Shown here in pieces: positions 5,144 to 10,321 of a stretch of 51,543 nucleotides of DNA (position 1 is the first letter of the stretch; the number at the start of each line of letters is the position of its first letter). A model generated the notes under the pieces. The model was not told the origin of the DNA and did no database searches. It was given only the letters and a program-made list of their open reading frames with translations. The stretch is from positions 1 through 51,543 of the IMG/VR virus record IMGVR_UViG_3300042527_000477; one strand, given 5' to 3'. The translations under genes were made by a program, and so were the position numbers. This DNA comes from a virus.

Positions 5144-5368
5144 TCAACCACAATAACTGTTCGTCAAATCTGGCCACACCAACGGAGCGTCAACCCAGCA
5201 CTCGTTAGGGTTTGGTGTGATGGTAACGACAGAAGGATTTTCGGGGAAGCGAACCCGATACATAGCCTCCCGATACTCATTGCCGGGGATGATATCGACC
5301 ACCACAGCCCTTTGGTCAGGATTGCCGATCCGCGAACCAACCATAACTTTGCTGCCGATATTGATCAT
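5144..5368 (-). CDS. small KOW/SH3-like protein (paralogue 1)
   Basis: 74 residues from ATG 5368 (MINIGSKVMVGSRIGNPDQR). A reading that starts further upstream would cross the promoter at 5397-5424, so it is rejected. The M-[IF]-x-IG-[SD]-[KR]-V-x-[VI/L]-G opening followed by AVVVDIIPG...AMYRVRFPE is the pattern of a small SH3/KOW-like barrel. Two neighbours, 5421-5615 and 6182-6367, share it, and DII/DIL-P...REAMYRVRF/RVAMYRVQF is shared with the first of them. The three are probably duplicates. Function unknown; a nucleic-acid or protein-binding role would be typical for the fold. Confidence 0.75.
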   Translation of the reverse strand: MINIGSKVMVGSRIGNPDQRAVVVDIIPGNEYREAMYRVRFPENPSVVTITPNPNECWVDAPLVWPDLTNSYCG

Positions 5369-5396
5369 GTTTTGCTCTTTCTTTTGTGTTGGATGG

Positions 5397-5424
5397 ATTG
5401 TAGACGATTTTTTCAGATTGTCAA
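5397..5424 (-). promoter_or_regulatory. sigma-70-type promoter for the 5144-5368 gene
   Basis: TTGACA, 16-bp spacer, TACAAT. It overlaps the 3' end of the paralogous gene 5421-5615 and has no CGATAATA motif. Confidence 0.7.
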
Positions 5425-5615
5425 TCCCATCCGTAGGGCTGATCAACAAACGGGCCATAGATCATGCCTTCGTCAAGCCAACGCTGGCTAGCATCGGAGT
5501 CAAACTGCACCCGATACATAGCGACACGATCACCGATAGCGGGCAGAATGTCCGTCACCGTGGCCCATGCCAAATCCGAACCAATCTGCACCCGGTCACC
5601 AATGTTGAACATCAT
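5421..5615 (-). CDS. small KOW/SH3-like protein (paralogue 2)
   Basis: About 64 residues (MMFNIGDRVQIGSDLAWATV at the start), with VTDILPAIGDRVAMYRVQF and a C-terminal EGMIYGPFVDQPYGWD. GAGAGGACG lies before two adjacent ATGs (5615 and 5612), and either could be used. The opening FNIGDRVQIGS and the MYRVxF strand pair it with 5144-5368, and it stands directly upstream of that paralogue, suggesting tandem duplication. Promoter at 5641-5668. Confidence 0.75.
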   Translation of the reverse strand: MMFNIGDRVQIGSDLAWATVTDILPAIGDRVAMYRVQFDSDASQRWLDEGMIYGPFVDQPYGWD

Positions 5616-5640
5616 CGTCCTCTCTTTCTTCTGTACCACT

Positions 5641-5668
5641 ATTCTACCATACATTATCGTCCTGTCAA
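5641..5668 (-). promoter_or_regulatory. sigma-70-type promoter for the 5421-5615 gene
   Basis: TTGACA, 16-bp spacer with GGACGATAATG, TAGAAT. Confidence 0.8.
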
Positions 5669-5699
5669 TACCTTTTTCTTGAAAAATCTTTTTTGTCGC

Positions 5700-5776
5700 A
5701 AATCCTTATGTCACAAGAGTTTACGTCAAGCGTGGGCGGCCGCGTTCGCCGTAAAGTCTTACGGCACAACGCTTTG
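5700..5776 (-). repeat. 77-bp cassette-boundary element E9
   Basis: Motifs AAATCCTTA, AAGAGTTTA, AAAGTCTTA and AACGCTTTG in standard spacing. The hairpin arms have GCGTT with AACGC in place of the usual GCCTT with AAGGC, a second clear compensatory change, plus GCCGT with ACGGC. The upstream stop is 17 bp away. Confidence 0.95.
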
Positions 5777-5793
5777 CGATTAGTGTACGGATG

Positions 5794-6123
5794 TCACCCC
5801 TCCGCGAAGGGGGAGACTTCCTCGCCGCAGGCAAGGATAGCGGCATACTGTTGTGCCAGAGCCGCCTTGCGTTCGAGCGAACCCGGCTTGCCAACCTTCA
5901 CGATCATCAAATCGTCACCCCCCTTGTAGCGGGGATCGGCCTTTTCGGCCTTAGTCTTACCAGCACGACGGAGAGCCTTGCGATTGAACTTCAGCACCTT
6001 CTCGCTACGGATCGGGCCATACGCACCATCGGCCAGGGTCGGCTGGTGAGGGATTGCGATGCCGAGAAAGCACAACCGAGCCTGACGCTTGGCATCTTCG
6101 ATGATCTTGAACTTGGTGGCCAT
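5794..6123 (-). CDS. basic small protein of unknown function
   Basis: 109 residues, MATKFKIIEDAKRQARLCFL at the start, with a basic centre (KFNRKALRRAGKTKAEKADPRYKGG) and DDLMIVKVGKPG followed by a helical tail. The high Lys/Arg content fits nucleic-acid binding, but there is no recognised fold. Promoter 6157-6185 overlaps the stop of the upstream KOW-like gene. Followed by E9. Confidence 0.75.
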   Translation of the reverse strand: MATKFKIIEDAKRQARLCFLGIAIPHQPTLADGAYGPIRSEKVLKFNRKALRRAGKTKAEKADPRYKGGDDLMIVKVGKPGSLERKAALAQQYAAILACGEEVSPFAEG

Positions 6124-6156
6124 TGTCGTTTTCCTCTTGGTGGTAGTGATGAACGT

Positions 6157-6185
6157 ATTTTACAGAAACTTTTTTACCGCGTCAA
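6157..6185 (-). promoter_or_regulatory. sigma-70-type promoter for the 5794-6123 gene
   Basis: TTGACG, 17-bp spacer, TAAAAT. The -35 contains the TGA stop of gene 6182-6367. Confidence 0.7.
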
Positions 6186-6367
6186 CCCCCACTTCCGCAG
6201 GACGCTTCCCATTCGTGCGGAATATAGCCATTGAGAATCTCTTGGGTCGAACACTCACAGCGAACACCCGCCAGATCGACCACCCACACATCACCCTCGT
6301 CGAAATACCATCCGACGATCACGCCAGAGATACCACCGAGCCGAACCTTATCGCCAATCTCGAACAT
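6182..6367 (-). CDS. small KOW/SH3-like protein (paralogue 3)
   Basis: 61 residues, MFEIGDKVRLGGISGVIVGW at the start, with DEGDVWVVDLAGVRCECS and a Cys/Gly-rich end. The opening matches the two KOW-like neighbours at 5144-5368 and 5421-5615. The rest is shorter and diverged. GAGGAGAACGC lies before the ATG, with the promoter at 6407-6434. Function unknown. Confidence 0.75.
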   Translation of the reverse strand: MFEIGDKVRLGGISGVIVGWYFDEGDVWVVDLAGVRCECSTQEILNGYIPHEWEASCGSGG

Positions 6368-6406
6368 CTTGCGTTCTCCTCTTTCTCTCTTACTTCTTAT
6401 ATCGAC

Positions 6407-6434
6407 ATTATACAGCGTATTCTTTAGGTTGCAA
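6407..6434 (-). promoter_or_regulatory. sigma-70-type promoter for the 6182-6367 gene
   Basis: TTGCAA, 16-bp spacer, TATAAT (consensus -10), with TGTCGATATAAG immediately downstream. Confidence 0.75.
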
Positions 6435-6524
6435 GCAAAATCTAGAGATTTTTATGTCAAGAAATTTTGACAAAACTTTTTAGCATTTCTTGTCGTTTTG
6501 GCACGATATTTGCTAGATCGACGT

Positions 6525-6601
6525 AAGTTATTGCCTCATAAGACTTTACATCAAACGCCGCCGCCACCGCTCGACGTAAAGTCTTGCGGCTATTGGGTTT
6601 A
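6525..6601 (-). repeat. 77-bp cassette-boundary element E10
   Basis: Motifs AAGTTATTG, AAGACTTTA, AAAGTCTTG and TTGGGTTTA in standard spacing. The inner pair forms a perfect 10-bp inverted repeat (AAGACTTTAC / GTAAAGTCTT). The TAA stop of the neighbouring gene (6599-6601) lies inside motif 4. Confidence 0.92.
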
Positions 6602-6814
6602 CGTTGCGTGGATGAAAACCTTATCACTCGTGGTCTGATTCGTGATGGTCACGATCCAGTTGCGACCACTACCATCCTCACGCATGATACCGTTGACGAG
6701 GCCAGCATACACCCTGCCCTTCGGGTCGATCACGCTAGTATACTTACCAGCGACCATAGATGCGAAGATGGTGCTGAGGCTATTCTTACGGGCGGCGTAT
6801 GCAGTGCCAAACAT
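6599..6814 (-). CDS. 71-residue protein of unknown function
   Basis: MFGTAYAARKNSLSTIFASM at the start, then YTSVIDPKGRVYAGLVNGIM and RNWIVTITNQTTSDKVFIHA, a likely small beta-sheet protein. AAGGAAAAAG is just upstream and the gene starts 11 bp after the stop of 6826-7050, so the two form an operon from promoter 7083-7110. No family recognised. Its stop codon is embedded in element E10. Confidence 0.72.
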   Translation of the reverse strand: MFGTAYAARKNSLSTIFASMVAGKYTSVIDPKGRVYAGLVNGIMREDGSGRNWIVTITNQTTSDKVFIHAT

Positions 6815-6825
6815 TTTCTTTTTCC

Positions 6826-7050
6826 TTATCGGGCTACGGCAATCATACCATTGAAATGCGAGAAAGTCAACGTGAGAACCCTATCGGGATACTTCTCATT
6901 GATGTACTTCTGTGCAGTAGCCTTACGGTTATCCGTAGCACCAACGTACTGAACAACCGTACCATCGGCATCGGTCACTTTCCAAACCTTTTTCTGCACG
7001 ATACGCGGAAGGCTGTTGATGAAGTCGTTAGTGTGAATCGTCTTTTCCAT
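6826..7050 (-). CDS. 74-residue protein, possible small alpha/beta fold
   Basis: MEKTIHTNDFINSLPRIVQK at the start, then VWKVTDADGTVVQYVGATDN, RKATAQKYINEKYPDRV and LTLTFSHFNGMIAVAR. The order strand-strand-helix-strand is suggested by residue pattern. No catalytic motif. First gene of a two-gene unit; AAAGAGAGAAAG lies before the ATG. Confidence 0.72.
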   Translation of the reverse strand: MEKTIHTNDFINSLPRIVQKKVWKVTDADGTVVQYVGATDNRKATAQKYINEKYPDRVLTLTFSHFNGMIAVAR

Positions 7051-7082
7051 TTTCTTTCTCTCTTTCTTACTCTATTATCGAC

Positions 7083-7110
7083 ATTATACGGGCGAATCCT
7101 TTAGGGTCAA
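7083..7110 (-). promoter_or_regulatory. sigma-70-type promoter for the 7050/6814 unit
   Basis: TTGACC, 16-bp spacer, TATAAT, followed by TGTCGATAATAGAG. Confidence 0.8.
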
Positions 7111-7144
7111 GTGAAAAGTTTCCTGAAAGTTTCGTAAGGTTCGT

Positions 7145-7221
7145 AAGTGCTTGTGATATAAGAGTTTACAGCAAACGCGGGCGCCCCGGCTTGACGTAAA
7201 GTCAATAGCCTAAAGGGTTTA
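7145..7221 (-). repeat. 77-bp cassette-boundary element E11
   Basis: Motifs AAGTGCTTG, AAGAGTTTA, AAAGTCAAT (diverged) and AAGGGTTTA in standard spacing. Instead of the standard arms it has TTGAC-GTAAA-GTCAA, a tight hairpin on motif 3, extended by GGCT/AGCC. An extra CGTAAGG half-motif lies just left of the element, as at E12. Confidence 0.93.
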
Positions 7222-7223
7222 GG

Positions 7224-7508
7224 TCAGCCGATCCGCTCGGCCATAACCTTGCCAGCCTTGAACCGCACCACCCGACGCTCACCGATCATCACACTCTCCC
7301 CCGTTCGGGGGTTGCGAGCCTTGCGAGGGGCGGTAACCTTCACGGTGAACACGCCGAAGTTTCGCAGTTCGATCCGACCGGTCGTGGCGAGCGTCTCGAT
7401 CATGCTGTCGAGCGTAGCCTGCACGATCTCGCGGGCCTGATCGCCCGTCACGCCAACCTTCTCCGCGATACCCTCAACCATGCTTCGCTTCGTTCCGACC
7501 ATTTTCAT
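7224..7508 (-). CDS. HU/IHF-family DNA-binding protein
   Basis: 94 residues. After a helical dimerisation half (GTKRSMVEGIAEKVGVTGDQ, with two helices), residues 46-60 read GRIELRNFGVFTVKV and the arm carries ARNPRTGE, the hallmark of the HU/IHF beta-arm with its proline. The end VVRFKAGKVMAERI matches the family's C-terminal helix. It should bend or bridge DNA as a dimer. As the only clear architectural DNA-binding protein within the repeat array, it is a possible cofactor at the 77-bp elements (inference). Promoter at 7531-7559. The start could be 7508 or 7502. E11 follows 2 bp after the stop. Confidence 0.93.
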   Translation of the reverse strand: MKMVGTKRSMVEGIAEKVGVTGDQAREIVQATLDSMIETLATTGRIELRNFGVFTVKVTAPRKARNPRTGESVMIGERRVVRFKAGKVMAERIG

Positions 7509-7530
7509 CGTCTCCAGTGGTGATGTCGCT

Positions 7531-7559
7531 ATTCTACCGAAAGTTTTTCAGCCTGTCAA
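7531..7559 (-). promoter_or_regulatory. sigma-70-type promoter for the HU-like gene
   Basis: TTGACA, 17-bp spacer, TAGAAT. No CGATAATA motif. Confidence 0.8.
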
Positions 7560-7577
7560 TCCCCCCTTATATGGGGA

Positions 7578-7793
7578 TCATGAGACGCCCATCCAAGCCG
7601 CGTTCTCAACGCAGTAATCGTAGAACATATCGTTCAGCACGGCCTCGAAGTTGCTTTCCGTGAGCCTGCGACGATCACCCGTGAAGTCACACTCCGCGAA
7701 CAGCCGACCGTCCGGCGTGAACACCAACACCACATGATACGTCTCGCTACCCCAGATAGCCTTGAGAGCGTCGTTCACCTTGCTCTTGTCCAT
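7578..7793 (-). CDS. 71-residue protein of unknown function
   Basis: Starts MDKSKVNDALKAIWGSETYH at ATG 7793 behind AGAGAGGA. A longer reading would pass through the promoter at 7825-7853. It contains VVLVFTPDGRLFAECDF and an aromatic C-terminal helix (NDMFYDYCVENAAWMGVS). Small alpha/beta protein, family unknown. No element lies between it and the HU gene promoter. Confidence 0.72.
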   Translation of the reverse strand: MDKSKVNDALKAIWGSETYHVVLVFTPDGRLFAECDFTGDRRRLTESNFEAVLNDMFYDYCVENAAWMGVS

Positions 7794-7824
7794 CGTATCC
7801 TCTCTTTCTTTCTCTGTTATCGAC

Positions 7825-7853
7825 ATTTTACCATCCCAAACTTCAACTGTCAA
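7825..7853 (-). promoter_or_regulatory. sigma-70-type promoter for the 7578-7793 gene
   Basis: TTGACA, 17-bp spacer, TAAAAT, followed by TGTCGATAACAGAG. Rightmost promoter of the array. Confidence 0.8.
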
Positions 7854-7886
7854 TAAAAAACTTCCTTAAAAGATCGTAAGGTTCGT

Positions 7887-7963
7887 AAGTCCTTATCCTA
7901 CAAGACTTTGGCACGACCCTTGCGCCTGAAACTCGTCGTAAAGTCTTACGCCACAACACTTTA
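7887..7963 (-). repeat. 77-bp cassette-boundary element E12, with no gene attached
   Basis: Motifs AAGTCCTTA, AAGACTTTG, AAAGTCTTA and AACACTTTA in standard spacing. Preceded by an extra CGTAAGG. Unlike the other eleven it has no credible gene ending near it: to its right is the composition junction. It therefore marks the outer end of the array. Confidence 0.92.
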
Positions 7964-8092
7964 GAGCAAGAGGGGGTTTTTTCATTTTTCTCGGCCCATT
8001 TATAAAATCACAAAAAATCGCCGGGTGGTCCAAACAAAATTGGCGCCATCTAAAATAATTGGCCGGTTTATTAGCCACTTTCCCCTAAGTTT
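7964..8092. other. non-coding junction between the GC-rich and AT-rich arms
   Basis: About 130 bp with no convincing gene. It holds G and T runs (GAGGGGGTTTTTTCATTTTT) and several restriction-like palindromes (GGCGCC, GGCCGG). A frame that could be read across it runs into element E12 and has no ribosome binding site. Base composition changes here from the GC-richer left arm to the AT-rich right arm. Confidence 0.6.
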
Positions 8093-8128
8093 TAAAAAAA
8101 AGAGCAGGCACCAACATGATGCCCGCTC
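8093..8128 (-). terminator. intrinsic terminator of the 8682-8159 operon
   Basis: On the minus strand GAGCGGGCA, a 9-nt loop, TGCCTGCTC (one G-U pair), then a run of eight T. It lies about 30 bp beyond the stop at 8159. The plus strand has only four T after the stem, so it is mainly a leftward terminator. Confidence 0.9.
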
Positions 8129-8158
8129 CTTTTGAATCAACAATTAGTTATCAGGAAT

Positions 8159-8449
8159 CTAATAGTTGTATCTTATCCAGTTATAATTTACAGGATAATT
8201 ATAGTAACCATATGGATAATAGATCACAGGCTGCTGTACTACTACTGGATATGTTACATACTGAGGTCTAATAACAGGAACCCACACTGTTTCTGTGTAT
8301 ACCACAGGACTATAAACCACACTATAGTTTACAACAGGAGATGCTACTACTGGCTGAGTCACAATTTCATTTCTAACAAATGAACGATGACCACACCAAT
8401 CTGCACCACAACAACAAAACAACAATAGTGCTAATAACATACTTTTCAT
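8159..8449 (-). CDS. secreted or lipoprotein-like Tyr/Val-rich protein
   Basis: 96 residues. MKSMLLALLLFCCCGADWCG is a short signal peptide with a Cys cluster that could serve as a lipobox (LLLFC or LFCC). The mature part is almost entirely Val, Tyr, Pro and Thr in strand-like repeats (VVNYSVVYSPVVYTETVWVPV, then YPVVVQQPVIYYPYGYY), so an extended surface or envelope protein. It overlaps the upstream gene by 4 bp (ATGA) and ends 30 bp before the terminator. Family unknown. Confidence 0.7.
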   Translation of the reverse strand: MKSMLLALLLFCCCGADWCGHRSFVRNEIVTQPVVASPVVNYSVVYSPVVYTETVWVPVIRPQYVTYPVVVQQPVIYYPYGYYNYPVNYNWIRYNY

Positions 8450-8682
8450 ATTTGGCCATTTTCCCCGTTAGTAGCCATAGCAACTGCTGGTCCATTCTTT
8501 CTTGGGCGACCACGCTGCTTTTTAATATTTAGCTTGCGTCTTTGACGTCTAATCATAGCAGTGCTAATATTTTGGCCAGTCATCTGACTCAACTTGGCAC
8601 TCAGTTCAAGATCATTCATAGTATTATGATTTTCCCTAACAAAACCTAGTTCACTTTCTGTCCATTTTTTATAATTAGCCAT
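8446..8682 (-). CDS. putative DNA-binding protein, Myb/SANT-like plus AT-hook
   Basis: 78 residues. The N-terminal part (WTESELGFVRENHNTMNDLE, with Trp spacing and three predicted helices) resembles SANT/Myb-like or HTH modules seen in phage DNA-binding proteins. Residues 55-63 contain KKQRGRPRKN, an AT-hook core GRPRK that binds the minor groove of AT-rich DNA. First gene of a leftward two-gene unit next to the divergent start of the rightward operon, so a regulator of that region is plausible. It is AT-rich, unlike the array to its left. Confidence 0.72.
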   Translation of the reverse strand: MANYKKWTESELGFVRENHNTMNDLELSAKLSQMTGQNISTAMIRRQRRKLNIKKQRGRPRKNGPAVAMATNGENGQI

Positions 8683-8765
8683 AAATTTTTCCTTTTCTTA
8701 TATTGCCTCAAAAACGATCAACATTACTATACTAATAGTTAGCAACTTTTGCGCAAGGAGAAAAA
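8683..8765. promoter_or_regulatory. divergent intergenic region
   Basis: Separates the leftward 8682 gene from the rightward block. Leftward, TATAGT could be a -10 box with a poor -35. Rightward no consensus promoter is obvious, but an AAGGAG ribosome binding site precedes ATG 8766. It must hold or closely follow the promoter of the right arm, unless transcription enters by read-around. Confidence 0.45.
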
Positions 8766-8918
8766 ATGACCGAACAGCCCTTAAATATAGTAGCATCAAC
8801 GCTTGATGTTAGAGCATCTGGTCTGCAATATGACCCTCAAGATGACTTAAATTTACCAGACGGTAAAAGCATAGCCGAATTATTAAATGAGCAAAAAGAA
8901 AAAAACAATAGCAAATAA
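8766..8918 (+). CDS. 50-residue protein opening the rightward operon
   Basis: Starts MTEQPLNIVASTLDVRASGL behind a strong AAGGAG, continues QYDPQDDLNLPDGKSIAELL and ends in a Lys/Asn-rich tail. It overlaps the following sigma-factor gene by 32 bp, suggesting translational coupling. Acidic and small, it could be a partner of the sigma factor (for example a co-factor or anti-sigma), but that is inferred only from position. Confidence 0.7.
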   Translation: MTEQPLNIVASTLDVRASGLQYDPQDDLNLPDGKSIAELLNEQKEKNNSK

Positions 8919-9534
8919 TAATAAAGTTTCTGAAAGCGAGTTTCTAGAAGTATTAGACAATATTAGTAAAAGGTTAGTTCATAAATTTAAATTTGGCTAT
9001 CACGATATTGATGATATGAAACAACAGGCCGCTATATTCGCTCTAGAAGGCTTAGAGAAATATGACAATAGTCGCCCATTAGAAAACTTCTTATGGACGC
9101 ACGTTCGTAATCGACTATTTAATTACAAGCGTAATAACTATCAAAGGCCCGATAAACCATGCTTAAACTGTCCACTTTACGATCCTACATATCGCAATAG
9201 CACCAGTCAATGTTCAAAATATAGCAACAAGAAAAACTGTGAACTATATGCTGCCTGGAGCAATCGTAATGAAAATAAGAAAAATATAATGCAGCCTAGC
9301 TATATTGATTATGATATTGAGCATAAAAATGATTTGGAGCATTTGATACAAAATAATGAAATAATAAAATTTCTTGATGAAAATATCCATGCTGATTATA
9401 GAGAATACTATTTACGATTAAAGCATGGAGAAAAATTAAATAAAAGTAAACTTACCAAACTGCAAAAACACATTAAAGACCTTATGGAGAGCGAGCTGTG
9501 GACAAAAAGATCCCTAAAAAACGAGGACAGCTAA
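8887..9534 (+). CDS. divergent sigma-70-family factor with Cys4 insert
   Basis: 215 residues. Residues 40-83 match sigma region 2: DIDDMKQQAAIFALEGLEKYD followed by ENFLWTHVRNRLFNYKR, the pattern YD...F..W...RNR..NY that contacts core RNA polymerase and melts the -10 element. Directly after come C92, C95, C109 and C118 (CLNC...C...C), a probable zinc-binding insert. A canonical region 4 is not evident, although the C-terminal 70 residues are helical. Likely role: directing host RNA polymerase to phage late promoters. It stands at the head of the structural gene block. Overlaps genes on both sides. Confidence 0.75.
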   Translation: MSKKKKTIANNNKVSESEFLEVLDNISKRLVHKFKFGYHDIDDMKQQAAIFALEGLEKYDNSRPLENFLWTHVRNRLFNYKRNNYQRPDKPCLNCPLYDPTYRNSTSQCSKYSNKKNCELYAAWSNRNENKKNIMQPSYIDYDIEHKNDLEHLIQNNEIIKFLDENIHADYREYYLRLKHGEKLNKSKLTKLQKHIKDLMESELWTKRSLKNEDS

Positions 9535-10319
9535 GCTTAGACGAAGAAAAATTTATTCGTGAAAACTATTCGTCTAGTACCATACAACAAATAGCAGACT
9601 CTTTAAATAGAAATATTGAGCCAATACAACGATATATAGATGAAAATAATCTGTTAATAGTTAGTGATTCTGAAGAAGCCAAAGGTAATGAACTATTAAA
9701 ACACAAATTGCATAGTAAAACATTCTGGCCCGAAATTAAGCGTCAATTTGATGCTGAAACGGGCGAACTTCAGTATTTTGAAGATACGTGGATTGGTCTT
9801 ATTAAACAGTTTAGAGAAGACGTATTACCAGCAGAAGAACTTCAGATTAAACAATTTATCACTATAGATATTCTTATTAATCGAAGCATGAAAGAAAGAA
9901 AGCGCCATATTAGTGAAACTGAAAAACTCCAAAAAGAAGTTGATAAAGAATATGCTAAACCTGAAGATATCAGAGATATTCCAAAGCTAGCGAGCATGGA
10001 AACTCAATTAAGTTTTGCTCGTAATAGTATTGCTAATTATACTAATGAATATACTAAACTATTAAATGAACAACAAAAAATAAGCAAAGATCTTAAGGCT
10101 ACCCGTGAACAACGCATTAAAAGAATAGAAGATGGTAAAAGCAGTTGGGTAGGACTAATACGAATGCTAGAGGACGAAGTTACCAGAGAAAAAGAAGGAC
10201 GAGAAATGGAAATTCTCAATATTGCCACCGAAAAATATAAAAATCGCCTTAATGAATATCACACCTTCCAAGATAATACAGTAGACAAACCATTCTTAAC
10301 ACCAGATAGTAAGGAATAA
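9498..10319 (+). CDS. terS: probable small terminase subunit
   Basis: 273 residues from a GTG at 9498, supported by GGAG 8 bp upstream inside the sigma gene. N-terminal residues 10-50 contain a helix-turn-helix-like segment (SLDEEKFIRENYSSSTIQQI followed by ADSLNRNIEPIQRYI), suited to recognising the packaging site. The middle (residues 130-230) is a long charged coiled coil typical of TerS oligomerisation regions, with EREMEI-like repeats. The assignment is based on architecture and on its place upstream of the large terminase. Sequence alone does not prove it. Confidence 0.6.
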   Translation: MDKKIPKKRGQLSLDEEKFIRENYSSSTIQQIADSLNRNIEPIQRYIDENNLLIVSDSEEAKGNELLKHKLHSKTFWPEIKRQFDAETGELQYFEDTWIGLIKQFREDVLPAEELQIKQFITIDILINRSMKERKRHISETEKLQKEVDKEYAKPEDIRDIPKLASMETQLSFARNSIANYTNEYTKLLNEQQKISKDLKATREQRIKRIEDGKSSWVGLIRMLEDEVTREKEGREMEILNIATEKYKNRLNEYHTFQDNTVDKPFLTPDSKE

Positions 10320-10321
10320 TT

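Noticed and set aside
363-6952. Plus-strand frames in the left arm
   Set aside because: They are mirror frames of minus-strand genes, cross the promoters and elements, and lack ribosome binding sites.
128-7963. Canonical integron attC sites
   Set aside because: The topology is similar, but the RYYYAAC and GTTRRRY cores are absent in all copies and no integrase gene is in the window. Kept only as a comparison.
128-7963. Elements as simple intrinsic terminators
   Set aside because: The hairpin is followed by GC-rich sequence and more motifs, with no T run in the transcribed strand.
128-7963. CRISPR array
   Set aside because: Repeats are 77 bp, varied in sequence and separated by genes and promoters of different length, with no short constant repeat or spacers.
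7893-8078. 61-codon minus-strand frame across E12
   Set aside because: It reads into the conserved element, has no ribosome binding site or promoter and its composition is not gene-like.
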